DNA of 64,000 nucleotides from Amorphophallus konjac (lineage: Eukaryota; Streptophyta; Magnoliopsida; Alismatales; Araceae). Shown piece after piece: positions 11,014-21,345 of the stretch (position 1 is its first letter; each line of letters begins with the position of its first letter). The notes beneath the pieces are model-generated. The model had not been told where the DNA came from and did no database searches. It was given only the letters and a program-made list of their open reading frames with translations. Position numbers and translations under genes: made by a program. Location: the NCBI GenBank assembly GCA_022559845.1, contig CM040118.1, forward strand, positions 441,438,053-441,502,052. Direction: 5' to 3'.

Positions 11014-11217
11014 TAAAAATCTATTGAGCAGTGGTTTGTTTGTCTGATTTGCTTCCGCTAGATGCTTGAATAGGCGCGCTCCATGTGTTTGTATTTGAGC
11101 TGAATCGAATTGGTTCTATTCTGTGTCTTTATCTAGCATCCTAGTTTTAATTTGGCCATTATTCGTAGAAGGATTCATTCACCCCCCCTCTGTATCCTGG
11201 CCAAGCACCCTAACAGT

Positions 11218-11229
11218 TGGTATCAGAGC
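11218..11229 (+). promoter_or_regulatory. Primer binding site, element B (tRNA-iMet)
   Basis: TGGTATCAGAGC, 2 bp after the 5' LTR, complementary to initiator tRNA-Met. Confidence 0.92.
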
Positions 11230-11346
11230 GGGTGTCTGCATATAAGGTCCAGCGACCTGCAGATTCGATCTTGCGGTCTTAGGTGCTTATTTGTCTTTAG
11301 TGCATCTATATTCCTGTTGCATTGAATTTATTTGCTATTTGGTTCA

Positions 11347-13596
11347 ATGGCTTGTCCACCCGTCTTCAGTGGTTTTGATTACAACCAGTGGCACAGTGCT
11401 TTACGTGCTTATGTTAAATCTGTTGATCCAGACCTGTGGAAAGTGATTTCACATGGTCCTCATAAATTACCAAAGAAAAGGTCCAAATGGACTGATAGTC
11501 ACGAATCAATGTATGAGGAGAATCAAACATCTATAAATTTGATGAAAGCAGCCACTGACAAAGCCTTTCAGTCATGTTTCTTTGATTGCAGATCTGCAAG
11601 GGATATGTTGGAAATGATGAAGAGAGCCGGGAAAGGAAATCAAACAAGCTGCATGATGGCCAACAGAAGCGATCAAGGCAGCAATCAAACTGAAGAAGAT
11701 GATGATGATGAGGTAAATCTCTTTGAGAATTTCTCTCTAGAAGATTGGGAGAATGCTTATGCTGAACTAATTGAATCTCATGAACTGTTAAGAAAATAGT
11801 ATAAAAAATTGAAGAAGGGTACTGGTTTAGATTGCTCAAGTTTTCCTTGTAGAAATTGTGCTGAACTGAAAAATGCTCTTGATGCTAGTATGTCTGATAA
11901 TCTGATGCTGAAAGAATTTGAACGCGTTAAATCTGACTTAAACAAGCTGAAAAATGAGAATGACTCTCTCAGAAAGCTCTCTAAAGAAAATGAAGAACAA
12001 TTAGAGAAACTTAAACGAGAAAATGATTTGCTGATTGAAAAGTTTAATGCCATAAAATCTGTAAACATAGAACTACAGAAAGATTTTGAAAAACAACAAA
12101 AGGAATTGAGGGAGTTTGAAGCTAGGAGAGAAGGCATGGTTGACTCAGAAGATCAGCTTCTAATAAATGAGTTAATTCAAAATGATAAGCTTAAAGAAGA
12201 AGTTGAAAAATTAAAATTGTTAAACAGTGCCATGTCTGAAAGACTTCTCACATTGGAGAAAGGAAAAGTCATTTGTACAAACGAAACTGATGAAGTAGAT
12301 GAGCTGAGAAAGGAAATTGAAGAATACAAAACAGCTAATAAGGTTTTGAATGAAACTGTCAATTGTAGTGAACAAGAGATCGCTAGTTATGAAATACACA
12401 TTGCATCTCTTGATAATGAAATTCAGGATCTGAGAAGCTCCTTGTCAAAGTTTATGAGTGGTCAAGAAAATCTGGACAGGTTGTTAGGAATTAAGGTAAA
12501 TACTCAAAAGGAAGGGTTGGGCTACAACAATGTCAATAAAAAGGTTTTTGAAAACAAGCTGACGACATCCTTTGTCAAAGCTTCTGATATAGCCACAACC
12601 TCAGAAAGTAAACAACCAAATGTTCAGAAGAATCAGAAACAAACTGAAAAGTTGAAAAAGGGTGATGGATCCAAGCTAAGAACTGTTTTCATTAAATCTT
12701 CTGAACAGGAAAAGCCTACCACTTCATCTCCAATTCAGTACAAGGCTAAGAAAACAGGAAAATAAGATAAAAATCAGAAAAGAACTGAAAATCAGAAAAT
12801 AAATAAAGAGGGTCCATCAGCATTTGCTGATCATAGTCCTCACACACACTCACATGCATCTAAAAGGAAGAATATCTGTCACTACTGTCATAAAGTTGGA
12901 CATCTGATGCATGAGTGTAAGTTGATGGAGAAGGATGATAAGAATGCTAGGAGATCTTATGATAAAAATCCATCACCTCAGAAAAGAAATGTCACATGCT
13001 CTAATTGTGGCAAATTAGGACACTCTATTGCTCATTGCTGGTTTGCTAGTGGTAAGAAAACCTTTTATTCATATCATGCTAAATTCCCTACAAACCAATA
13101 TGTTTTTAATAAAAACAAATATGTTTCAATGAGCCAGCATATCATTTGTTTTAACTGCAACAAAATGGGTCACAGGGCCTCTGAATGCTGGTCAGGTCCT
13201 TTTAGAAGAAATTCTCTCATTTGCTCTCACTGTAGAAAGCATGGCCATACAGTCAAGGACTGTTGGCATATTCAGGGTAGAAATGTGAATTTCAAACATG
13301 CTAAATTCCCTGTAAGACAATTTGCAAAACTTTCATGTCATCATTGTGGGAAGCCAGGTCACAGGACTGCAATCTGTTGGCTGGCAGGATATCAAAACCA
13401 AACCAGTTTTGGTAAACAGAATTTTTACCCTGTTAACAGAAAATCTCATGTGTATGCACATAGAATTCATGCTAATAAGAATGTGCATAAATCAGATCTG
13501 AAAACTACTTCTGGAAATGTGCTGAGAAAACCTGCTAGAAATAATAATGTCATGTCAGGACCCAAGACCTCTTGGGTACCTGTTTGTGCAAAATAA
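11347..13596 (+). pseudogene. gag: Element B gag with five CCHC zinc knuckles
   Basis: Sirevirus-type nucleocapsid/capsid protein. The ATG at 11347 begins a single frame interrupted only by TAG at 11797-11799 and TAA at 12763-12765; everything else to the stop at 13596 is open (about 750 codons). The N-terminus has the copia gag block (FSGFDY..W, DPDLWK, ISHGPHKLP). A long acidic/lysine-rich coiled coil spans 11860-12500. The C-terminal third has five C-X2-C-X4-H-X4-C knuckles at 12877, 12997, 13147, 13222 and 13336, separated by basic linkers. Sirevirus gags I know of have one to three. It ends near TSWVPVCAK, comparable to the WVPK motif closing D's gag. There is no protease after it. Translation past two stops is unlikely, so this copy is probably dead. 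Confidence 0.85.
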
Positions 13597-14827
13597 ACTT
13601 TGTTTTGCAGGTGTGCCTTGGGATTGGAATAAAAGGGGTAATGATCCAAGGCACTCAAGAATGAAAACCCCATTCTCACACTGTTCAGGTAATCTCTCTG
13701 CATGTCCCATTTTGAAACCTATTGCATATCTGGTTCGATGTATTCTTGCTTATCCTGCTCTTAGTTTTATCTAGTGCATGCATAGTGAATCTGTTCTTGC
13801 ATATTCATTCATCATCTGCAAGTTGCATTATTTTCTGAACATGCACTCTGAAAATTCTGAAAATCTGAACTGAATGTGAATGCTAGTTGAAAATTGTATG
13901 TTGCATAATTCATGAAAATCTGAATTGCTTATAGGACTATTGAGCTTACGCTGTTATTCATGACCTCTATGGTATATCAAATGGTAAGCTACCAAAGGCA
14001 GGGAAATCTGTCCGGAGGTCCTTACTATGTGTGAGATGGTCTTTCAGACCAAATGCTCCGCCTAGTACCATGAGTCATTCTGATGATCAGGGGAGCCTGT
14101 TTGTGCATAACTCAAACTCACATGTTTAATTTTCATGGCAATCACTGCATTCAATAATTAATTAATACCTCCAAGAGTCATGTGTGAGATGTCCTTGAGT
14201 GGGCTGAAAAGGAGCTTGACAGGCCATTTGGTTTCTGAGGAATTGTGTCAGCCGATGCAGTTTATGTGGTGTTTAGATCTGTCATCTCATGAGGTTGCGT
14301 TTTGTTGCCCAAGAGCTTCTCTGGATGTGAGACAGAACTTCTTCAAGAATACTATATTTGGATGTGTCCTTAGTGCCTAATGTATTGAGTGATCTCTCAC
14401 TTATTGGCTTACTGATAGGAGTGCTGCTCATCTCATCTCATCTCTCTCTATTCGGTCAGCCACCTTCTTATCTCTCTCCTATCACTCTTGGTTCAGATAT
14501 TCTCTCGAAGAAATTGTGTTTTCAGTCTTCTTGCTCTTATCAGATGTGTTCTGTATACCTTAAACCACCCAATATCTAGTGTAACAACTTACACCTGTTA
14601 ATAAAGAACTTCAATGTTTGGGGGTTATATTTGGTCCTTGATCCTTCTAAGTTATCCTCTCAAGTGTTGGTCAACATATTATAAAACTTCCTGTTAAATG
14701 AGTAAAACTTGTTGAGGATCTCGACTTAACTGAAACTTATGTGGAGAGAGCTCTGAGATAAAAAATTGTGTTAAGTAAGATATCTGTCTTTTGTCTAAAA
14801 TCATGAGAAGTGCTACCAGGGAATACG

Positions 14828-14862
14828 CCATTATTTATGGCAGAGCAATGGCTTTTGTGGAG
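14828..14862 (+). ncRNA. Conserved hairpin plus AGAGCAATGG element, copy in B
   Basis: GCCAT and ATGGC form a 5-bp stem with loop TATTT, followed by AGAGCAATGG. Counterparts are in D (37990-38026, CCAT/ATGG then TAGAGCAATGG) and A (23008-23027, GCTCT/AGAGC then AATGG). In each element it precedes the structured RNA motif. Confidence 0.4.
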
Positions 14863-15007
14863 AAATAGACACTCTAGATCAGAGAAGTTCAGAGTTTCTG
14901 TCATGATACAATTAGCTATCTCTGTGTAGAAATGTTAAAAAAAAGGGGGGGCGAAAAGTCCTCAAAGAAAATTTCATTGGCTTTGATTGGCATAAAGGTA
15001 GTCTGTC

Positions 15008-15059
15008 CTGAGTAACCAGGGTTTCTGGTGTCTGATAAACATGTCTCCTTGTGTAAAAA
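15008..15059 (+). ncRNA. Putative structured RNA motif, copy in B
   Basis: It opens with CTGAGTAAC. The outer stem pairs CAGGG (15017-15021) with CCTTG (15047-15051). The inner stem pairs GTGT (15028-15031) with ACAT (15039-15042) around loop CTGATAA, and the tail is GTGTAAAAA. Six more copies with compensating base changes occur in A, D and E. It is probably part of the genomic RNA; function unknown. Confidence 0.6.
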
Positions 15060-15631
15060 CGGACTATTCTACCTTATGCTCAACAAATTGGTTGACCCTG
15101 TATGCCTTCTCTTGTCCATTAAATGAAGAAATGAAATCTGCTTGACATCGATGTGTTATTTCGTTGCTTGACAAACATAAGGAGCAATTTAATCGTGACT
15201 CTCTCTAGTTTAAGCAACTTTAACAGCTAATTTTGTGATTATGCTGATTTAATATCTTGAGTTAACTGACCTTGGAATTTGGAAGAATATAACCCGTCCA
15301 CATATTGAAGGGCTAACTTTAACAGGCAGTAGCTGCGTTACATCATGACTAAGGGTAATTTGGGTATTTCCAGAAAAAGTTTGATAAGAGTAAAAAGCAA
15401 CCCGACAAAACCCTTCTTGTTTCACACGCCTTCAACCTCAAACCCTCATTTCCCCTTGCCGCTTCCTATTCATCCTCGTGCCGCTCCACCTTGAGCGTTT
15501 TTTCTTCAAACTCATCTCCATCTCTTCCCGCTCACTTTCTTTCCCCACAGAGGTCTCTTCCTCTCTTGGGTCTAGCTTCACTTCCAATAGCAGCCTGCAA
15601 GAGAGAGTTGATACTCTGGAAGTTACGGCAG

Positions 15632-17949
15632 ATGGATCAGCAAAGGTCAGCAGCTCCTGGTGAAAGGAAGAGGAAGGGAAAAGATATAGTTGAAGAGCCT
15701 TCATCTAAGCAACAGAGATGTCTTGAGCCAGAACCTGCTGCGGAAGTATCTTCAGAACAAGGTACCAGGATTTCTCATTCTACCGTGTTCTTAGAAAGTG
15801 GGAAAATCATTCCTCCTAGAATAATAGATTTCGGAGATGAAACCATGGTCTCGAAGTTTCCAGAACTGTTGAAAATCTTTGAGTTTCAGGAGTGGAGAAA
15901 TTTTTTAGAAAATCACCGTGTCTATTACCCTAGGCCGGTAATGGAATTTTACAATAATTTGTCCTTCAGCCAAGACAAGTCTGCCTTGTTATCATCTGTT
16001 AAAGGGGTCGAGATAACTGTTACATGTGACTCCCTTCACAAAGCCCTCGGTGTTCCAGATAAAGGGGAGGTAGAGGGAAGCTTTCGATATAGTCTCCATG
16101 AAGCTTTCTCAGTCATTACTGGTAAACCCAGTAATATTCATGATAAGGGACAGTTGAAGCTAAAAGCTTATCAGACGTCGTCATTTCCTCCTCTTCATAA
16201 GCTCCTTCAGAACGTCATTGCTTCCAATATCACCCCACAGACTGGGGCTAGAGGAAGAATTACAGACACACAAAGATTTCTACTGTTTTGTCTGATTCAA
16301 AATGTAAAGATATGTCTGCCAGAGATCATTTTTACTGTCATGAAGGGATGCATTGGATCCAAGAGACACCTTCCCTATGCCGCCCATCTGACAGACATCT
16401 TCAAGCATTCAGAGATTTGCTTGGATGGAGAGGCCGCATCTGAAGTTAAAGCCCGAAACATATTTAATATGAATTTTGTTTCAGTGTTTTTGGGCTTAGA
16501 GGGCTCTTCTATGGTGGGGCAAGTTAAGGCCCAAAAGGTCAGGGAATCACATACTCAGGGGGAGCATTTGGAACAATTTCAAGACTTAGCCCAAACTGGT
16601 GTGCAATTAGTTTCTGAGATTGCTCAACAGGAAACACCAGCTGAACAACCAGAGTCTATTTTGCCAGCTGCACCCACCGAAGTACCTTTTTCCTTTCAGA
16701 GGCTAGTCGAGGTTGCATCTGAGGAAATCAGGTTGTCTGACGAAAGCATTCAGACTGATCTAGATGCAAATATTGCTGGTCTATTTGATTCTTTTGGGAA
16801 GACATCTGAAGAGGTAATAGTGCCTGAGGAACAGCCAGCTAAAGAGCAAGACAGTACTGATCAAGAACTTGCTGTTTTTGTTAATGAAATTTTAAGAGAA
16901 ACTGTAGAGAGAAGCTTGGAAGAGGCTACCAACTTGGTTACTTCTGAAAGCCTTGAACAGGCACCTGTTGAAAGTCCTGCAGTTCAGAATCTCATGGAAG
17001 ATATAGTGGATGAGTGTCAGAGAAAGCTCCTGTCATAGAACTAGATACAGAATCTTCAAGTGAAGAAGAGGCACCTGAAGGTGAAATTCCTCAGAAAGAA
17101 ACTCAAGCTGAAGATGAAGATCAGGTCCCAGCTGAGAGTAGTCAAATGCCAGTACAAGAGGAAGCAGCTGAGAGAACTGTACTTGACAGTGAATTTTTTG
17201 GTACACCTCTAGGTCCACCTAGACTTCTATCTGCACAGGCGCCCAACATTGAATCTGCTCGGGTGCCCAACATTGAAGAACTTCTTATAAACCTGACTCA
17301 GCAGATGCAGAAACAAGATAAGAAATTAGATGACCTGCTCACATATGTCACCCTCAACATAAATCAGGTACATTCCAGGCTACTGAAGCTCGAGATATCT
17401 CTCCTCACTGAATGGAAACGATTCCTTCTCAACAAAAAGGCTTCAGATGATGCCAACAGATCCCTGATGCAAGGTTTGCAGGAGGTGTGTTCAAAGATAG
17501 CTAAAGCGCTGAGTGAGTTGCAAGATGTTCAAATTTCCTCCTTCAAAATGTCTACCAACATTATAGATCACTGCTATGAGATCAGAACATCTTTAGAACT
17601 TTTGAAGAAGTCATCCAGTGCCCTAGGTCCAGGTATTCAGCAGGTCTATGATAAATTGGCCGCCTTCTTAACAGAAATGACACTTCTGACTAACAAATAT
17701 GAAACTGTCAATGTTCGCCAAGACGACATCATTTCTGAAGTGGCACATGTCAGAAGCTCTGTGGTGTATTGGCTAGCTAAACTGTCAAATGACCTAAAGG
17801 AATTTCAGTCTACCTTGGGTTCAGCACCTGGTCAAGCTTCTTCCAGCAGAACTCCACCTCAAGAATATTCTTCTGCTTCTCCAAGGGGGAGACCACCTCA
17901 TGGCAGGCCGCGTGGCCCTTCTAGCAGACAAGCCAGATATTTTTCTTGA
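15632..17949 (+). pseudogene. Element B envelope-like protein (one frameshift)
   Basis: Third ORF of Sirevirus-type elements, often called envelope-like. The start at 15632 was chosen because the preceding open frame is poorly conserved leader and the basic MDQQRS segment resembles the N-terminus in D. The N-terminal half holds a globular domain (PRIIDFGDE..., FPELLKIFEFQEWRNFLENHRVY then EFYNNLSF) resembling the putative plant transposon protein family (Pfam Transposase_32, from memory). An acidic Glu/Ser-rich middle and a coiled-coil C-terminus follow. The first frame stops at 17038; the second frame runs to 17949 and overlaps it from 17014, so one frameshift near 17014-17038 splits the gene. 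I see no convincing signal peptide or membrane anchor, so a true envelope role is unproven. Confidence 0.7.
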
Positions 17950-18075
17950 ACAGTCAATACTCTGTATCTTGTTGCCCATTTTGAGGCTTTCTCTCTCACA
18001 CTCTTGGACTTATTAATTAAAACTCATATCATTTGCATTGTTGCATTCTTATTGTTTCATTATTTTTGATGATGT

Positions 18076-18292
18076 CAAAGGGGGAGAAATTAGGCCTTTG
18101 CTAGCTCGTTGAAAATGTTTAATGTTTGTTATTCACTGAAAATGGCTATTTCAGCCTTGAAGAAATCAGGCTTTTGCTAGCTCGTTGAGAATGTTTAATG
18201 TTTGTTTTTCATTGAGAATGGCTATTTAGTGCTTTTCTCTCTCTGCAAAGACTCAAGACTCATAGTGTTGCGATCCATCAAAAAGGGGGAGA
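18076..18292 (+). promoter_or_regulatory. Two polypurine tracts and a tandem duplication upstream of 3' LTR B
   Basis: CAAAGGGGGAGAAA (18076-18089) and AAAAAGGGGGAGA (about 18280-18292) resemble plus-strand primers; the second abuts the 3' LTR. Between them an imperfect direct repeat of about 65 bp starts at 18092 and again at 18168 (GCTAGCTCGTTGA...). Extra PPT-like tracts are known in Sireviruses. Confidence 0.75.
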
Positions 18293-18293
18293 T

Positions 18294-20436
18294 TGTTGAG
18301 TCTTGTTGAATCTTTACATGTTTTGATGATGACAACACTATAAGTCTTAGTGGTGTTCAAAAATATGTCTTTGTGAAAAATTAACAAAAATATTTTTCTG
18401 TGAAAGTGAACAAAGAATATTTCTTTATGAAGAATAAACCTTCATTTCACTTCAGGTATTTTTCAGGGACTATATTCGTGTTGGTTGGCACTTCGTCTTG
18501 TTTGTGTATAACACCTCGTGTTGTACTGATTGTCTTCGTGTCGTTTTCGTTTTAGTACTGTTTGTGTTTTCATTACGCCGTGTCGTCCTCTCGTACCTCG
18601 TGTTGTTCCTCTGCTTCCACTATTTCTTCTCGTGTTGTTGAAGACATGTCTAACTCATGACTTCGTGTCATGGTTGCTAGACCTCGTGACCTTGTCGCTT
18701 TGTGACTTCACCTCGTGTCAATTCTTGTGTTTCATCTTCGTGTTGTTTTAGTGTCTATGTCTTCGTGTTGTGTTTACGTCTTCGTGTTGGTCTGTCTTCG
18801 TGTCGTGGTTAGCCCGTGTCGTTTCACCTCGTGCTGTTCTCACTGACTTCGTGTTGTTTTCAACTCGTGTCGGTTACTGTTTCATCTTCGTGTTGTTTTC
18901 AACTCGTGTCGGTTACTGTTTCATCTTCGTGTTGTTTTCAACTCGTGCCGGTTCTGTTTTTGTCTTCGTGTCTTCATGTTGTTTTTGTTTTCGTGTCTCC
19001 GTGTTGTTTTTGTCTTCGTGTCTTCGTGTTGTTTTTGTATTCGTGATTTCGTGTTGCTTTTGTATTCGTAACTTCGTAGTGTTTGTTGTTACAGTGACAC
19101 TTCGTGTCGTTCTCATTTTACTTCGTGATGTTTTTTCATCTGACCTTGTGTCATGCTCTCCCTATCTCGTACTGTAGTAATCTTGTCTACTTCGTGTCAT
19201 CCTTTTTCTACTTTGTGCTGTTCTCCTTCTACTTTGTGTTGTTTTCTTTCTACCTCGTGTCGTTCTCTTAGTAGTGTTCATTGTGTCACCACTGTATCTC
19301 GTGTCGTTCTCTGTTTAGTGCACCTCTTGTCGTGTCCACTTACCTCATGCAGTTCTAGTTCTTGTGGCACTCAAGGTTAATGATTCTTACCTCTTTGCAG
19401 GTCTGAGGAAGAACATTCATCAGTGTCTGGGTGCACATGATCCGATACTGAAGGAACAAATACGAAAGGGTCACGTGGCAGGAAGGTTCTGGATCAAGCG
19501 TGTGAAGCACACGCACTCTGTACCCCATCCTCCTGCTGGCTGCTGATATAAAAAGAACAAAGGCTGGTCGAGCAAGAGTGAGCATTGAAGCCAAAAAGAA
19601 AAAGAGAGAGCAGAGAGAAAAAGAGGAAGAGAGCAGAGGAGAAAGAAAGAGAGAGAGAGAGCTCGTGGAGAAGAAGGAAGAAGCTGCTTGAAGATCAGTC
19701 TTCACTGGACCGTGGATCAGATCCAGGCCAGTCAGCTCCGTTGGGAGCCACATTGTGCATTTCATTTTTCAGCGTTCTGTTTGCTGAAGTTACTTTCATT
19801 TCGTGTTTTTGTTTTCTTCCATTTTCATCTGGTTATCTTGTTCTTCCGATAGCCCTGTTGGGGATCGGGTTCCTCCTGTTGGTTCAGGAGAAGGGAGATC
19901 TGATCTCCGGGTTGCAAGTGACAGGTTGTCACTTGTGGGTTGCCCTCTGGTTAGAGGAAGGGAGGCTAGTCCTCCGGTTCTGGGCTTGTGGTTGCAAGTC
20001 CAGTGGTCCCTCCTAGTCTGGAGGAAGAGAGGTCTTCGACCTCTAGTTTCCAAGTGGCTGAGAGTGACTTGGGTGTCCCTCCGGTTGGGAGGAAGAGGGG
20101 AGGCGGTTCCCCTGATCAAGCTGTGTGGCAGCAACTGTTTGCAGACTGAGTCTGCTGGGTTCTAGCGTTTGCTAGTGAAGCCTCACTCCGGTTGGGAGTG
20201 AGGGGTGGATGTAGGTCTGAAGGACCGAACCACCTAAAAATCTATTGAGCAGTGGTTTGTTTGTCTGATTTGCTTCTGCTAGATGCTTGAATAGGCACGC
20301 TCCATGTGTTTGTATTTGAGCTGAATCGAATTGGTTCTATTCTATGTCTTTATCTAGCATCCTAGTTTTAATTTGGCCATTATTCGTAGAAGGATTCATT
20401 CACCCCCCCTCTGTATCCTGGCCAAGCACCCTAACA
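18294..20436 (+). repeat. Element B 3' LTR
   Basis: 2143 bp, same ends as the 5' copy, preceded by the polypurine tract and followed by the TSD catac. TATA box at 19547-19554, repeat array about 18475-19355, hairpins at 20182-20234. The high similarity of the two LTRs shows insertion was recent compared with the decay of A. Confidence 0.93.
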
Positions 20437-20695
20437 CATACTGTCAAGGACTGTTGGCATCTGAAAAAAAGAACCCACTCTCATGTCAATGAAGGTAACC
20501 TCCATGGTCATTCCCGAAAGCTCAATGCCCATGCACACAAGAGAAATGGCAATTGTCATGTGTGCTGCTTCTATTGTAGTGAGTATGGTCATTATGCATG
20601 ACAACTATCATTGGGTGAGAAGTGATGAACTGATTGCAGCAAAGAAAAGGAACTCAAATGTCAAAAGTGCTGCTAACCATCAAGGACCCAAGGCA
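20437..20695 (+). pseudogene. gag: Element A gag, continuation after B
   Basis: The first bases complete the interrupted knuckle (HTVKDCWH, identical to the fourth knuckle of B's gag). A further knuckle (CFYCSEYGHY, 20565-20600) runs into a stop and lacks its last cysteine. The frame is then broken by the MITE at 20696. Confidence 0.75.
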
Positions 20696-21291
20696 CACTA
20701 CAAGAAAAGGCGGGATTTGGGACGGAAATTTGGGACAAAAATTTGGGACGGAATTTTCGTCCCAAATTTGGGACGGAATATTTTCCGTCTGAAATTCCGT
20801 CCCAAATATGGAACTACACACGGAATTTGGGACGGAATTTCGGACGGAAAATATTCCGTCCCAAATTTGAGACGGAATTTGTGACGGATTTTTAGAACTG
20901 TCTGAAATTTATGACCAAGAAAATGTGACGGACCGACTCCGTCGGAAATCCGTCTCAAAATCCGTCGTAAAACACCTTGCGACGGATTTCACAAGGGCCG
21001 CCATTGTGAAATCCGTCGCAAAGGTGTTTTGCGACGGATTTTCGACGGAGTCGGTCCGTCACATTTTCTTGGTCAAAAATTTCAGGCAGTTCTAAAAATC
21101 CGTCACAAATTCTGTCCCAAATTTGGGACAGAATATTTTTCGTCCCAAATTCCGTCCCAAATTCCGTGTGTAGTTCCATATTTGGGACGAAATTTCAGAT
21201 GGAAAATATTCCGTCCCAAATTTGGGACGGAAATTCCGTACCAAATTTTCGTCCCAAATTTTCGTCCCAAATCTCGCCTTTTCTTGTAGTG
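20696..21291 (+). mobile_element. CACTA-type foldback MITE
   Basis: 596 bp beginning CACTACAAGAAAAGGCG and ending with its reverse complement CGCCTTTTCTTGTAGTG, flanked by a 3-bp duplication gca (20693-20695 and 21292-21294). CACTACAAGAAAA termini and 3-bp TSDs are diagnostic of the CACTA (En/Spm) superfamily. The whole element is one long imperfect palindrome centred near 20998, rich in GGGACGGAA / TTCCGTCCC units. It has no transposase. Its transcript would fold into a nearly 300-bp hairpin. Open frames in it are repeat translation and were ignored. Confidence 0.9.
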
Positions 21292-21345
21292 GCAACTTGG
21301 GTACCTAAAAATTCCAAATGAAAATTTGGGTGCAGGGTCCTTGGA
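21292..21345 (+). pseudogene. gag: Element A gag, last fragment after the MITE
   Basis: The sequence after the MITE reads ATWVPKNSK and then a stop, corresponding to the WVPK motif that closes D's gag (KIWVPK at about 33940). It marks the end of A's gag. Confidence 0.55.

Larger units (their letters stand above)
9059..11215 (+). repeat. Element B 5' LTR
   Basis: 2157 bp, TGTTGAG...CTAACA, followed at once by the primer site. It is nearly identical to the 3' copy, with scattered substitutions and a short indel in the GA-rich leader. It contains a TTCGTGT(T/C)G array, TATA box, AG-rich leader, two conserved hairpins and the C-run found near the end of Sirevirus LTRs. Confidence 0.93.
13597..15631 (+). 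other. Element B non-coding region between gag and envelope-like ORF
   Basis: This 2 kb replaces the roughly 3 kb pol of element D. A block at 13965-14090 (TATATCAAATGG..., TATGTGTGAGA..., CATGAGTCA) is homologous to 21955-22075 of element A, so A and B share this arrangement. It also holds a GCCAT/ATGGC hairpin (14828-14842), a G-run purine tract (14937-14951) and the structured RNA motif at 15008-15059. No protein is supported. Confidence 0.6.
9059..20436 (+). mobile_element. Element B: Sirevirus-like gag + envelope-like element lacking pol
   Basis: A complete element of about 11.4 kb flanked by the exact 5-bp duplication catac (9054-9058 and 20437-20441). Its LTRs start TGTTGAG and end CTAACA. 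Order: 5' LTR, iMet primer site, gag with five zinc knuckles, about 2 kb non-coding with RNA motifs, envelope-like ORF, two polypurine tracts, 3' LTR. No reverse transcriptase, integrase or protease is seen, so it can only have moved with proteins from another element. It inserted into a zinc-knuckle codon run of A's gag. Confidence 0.9.
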
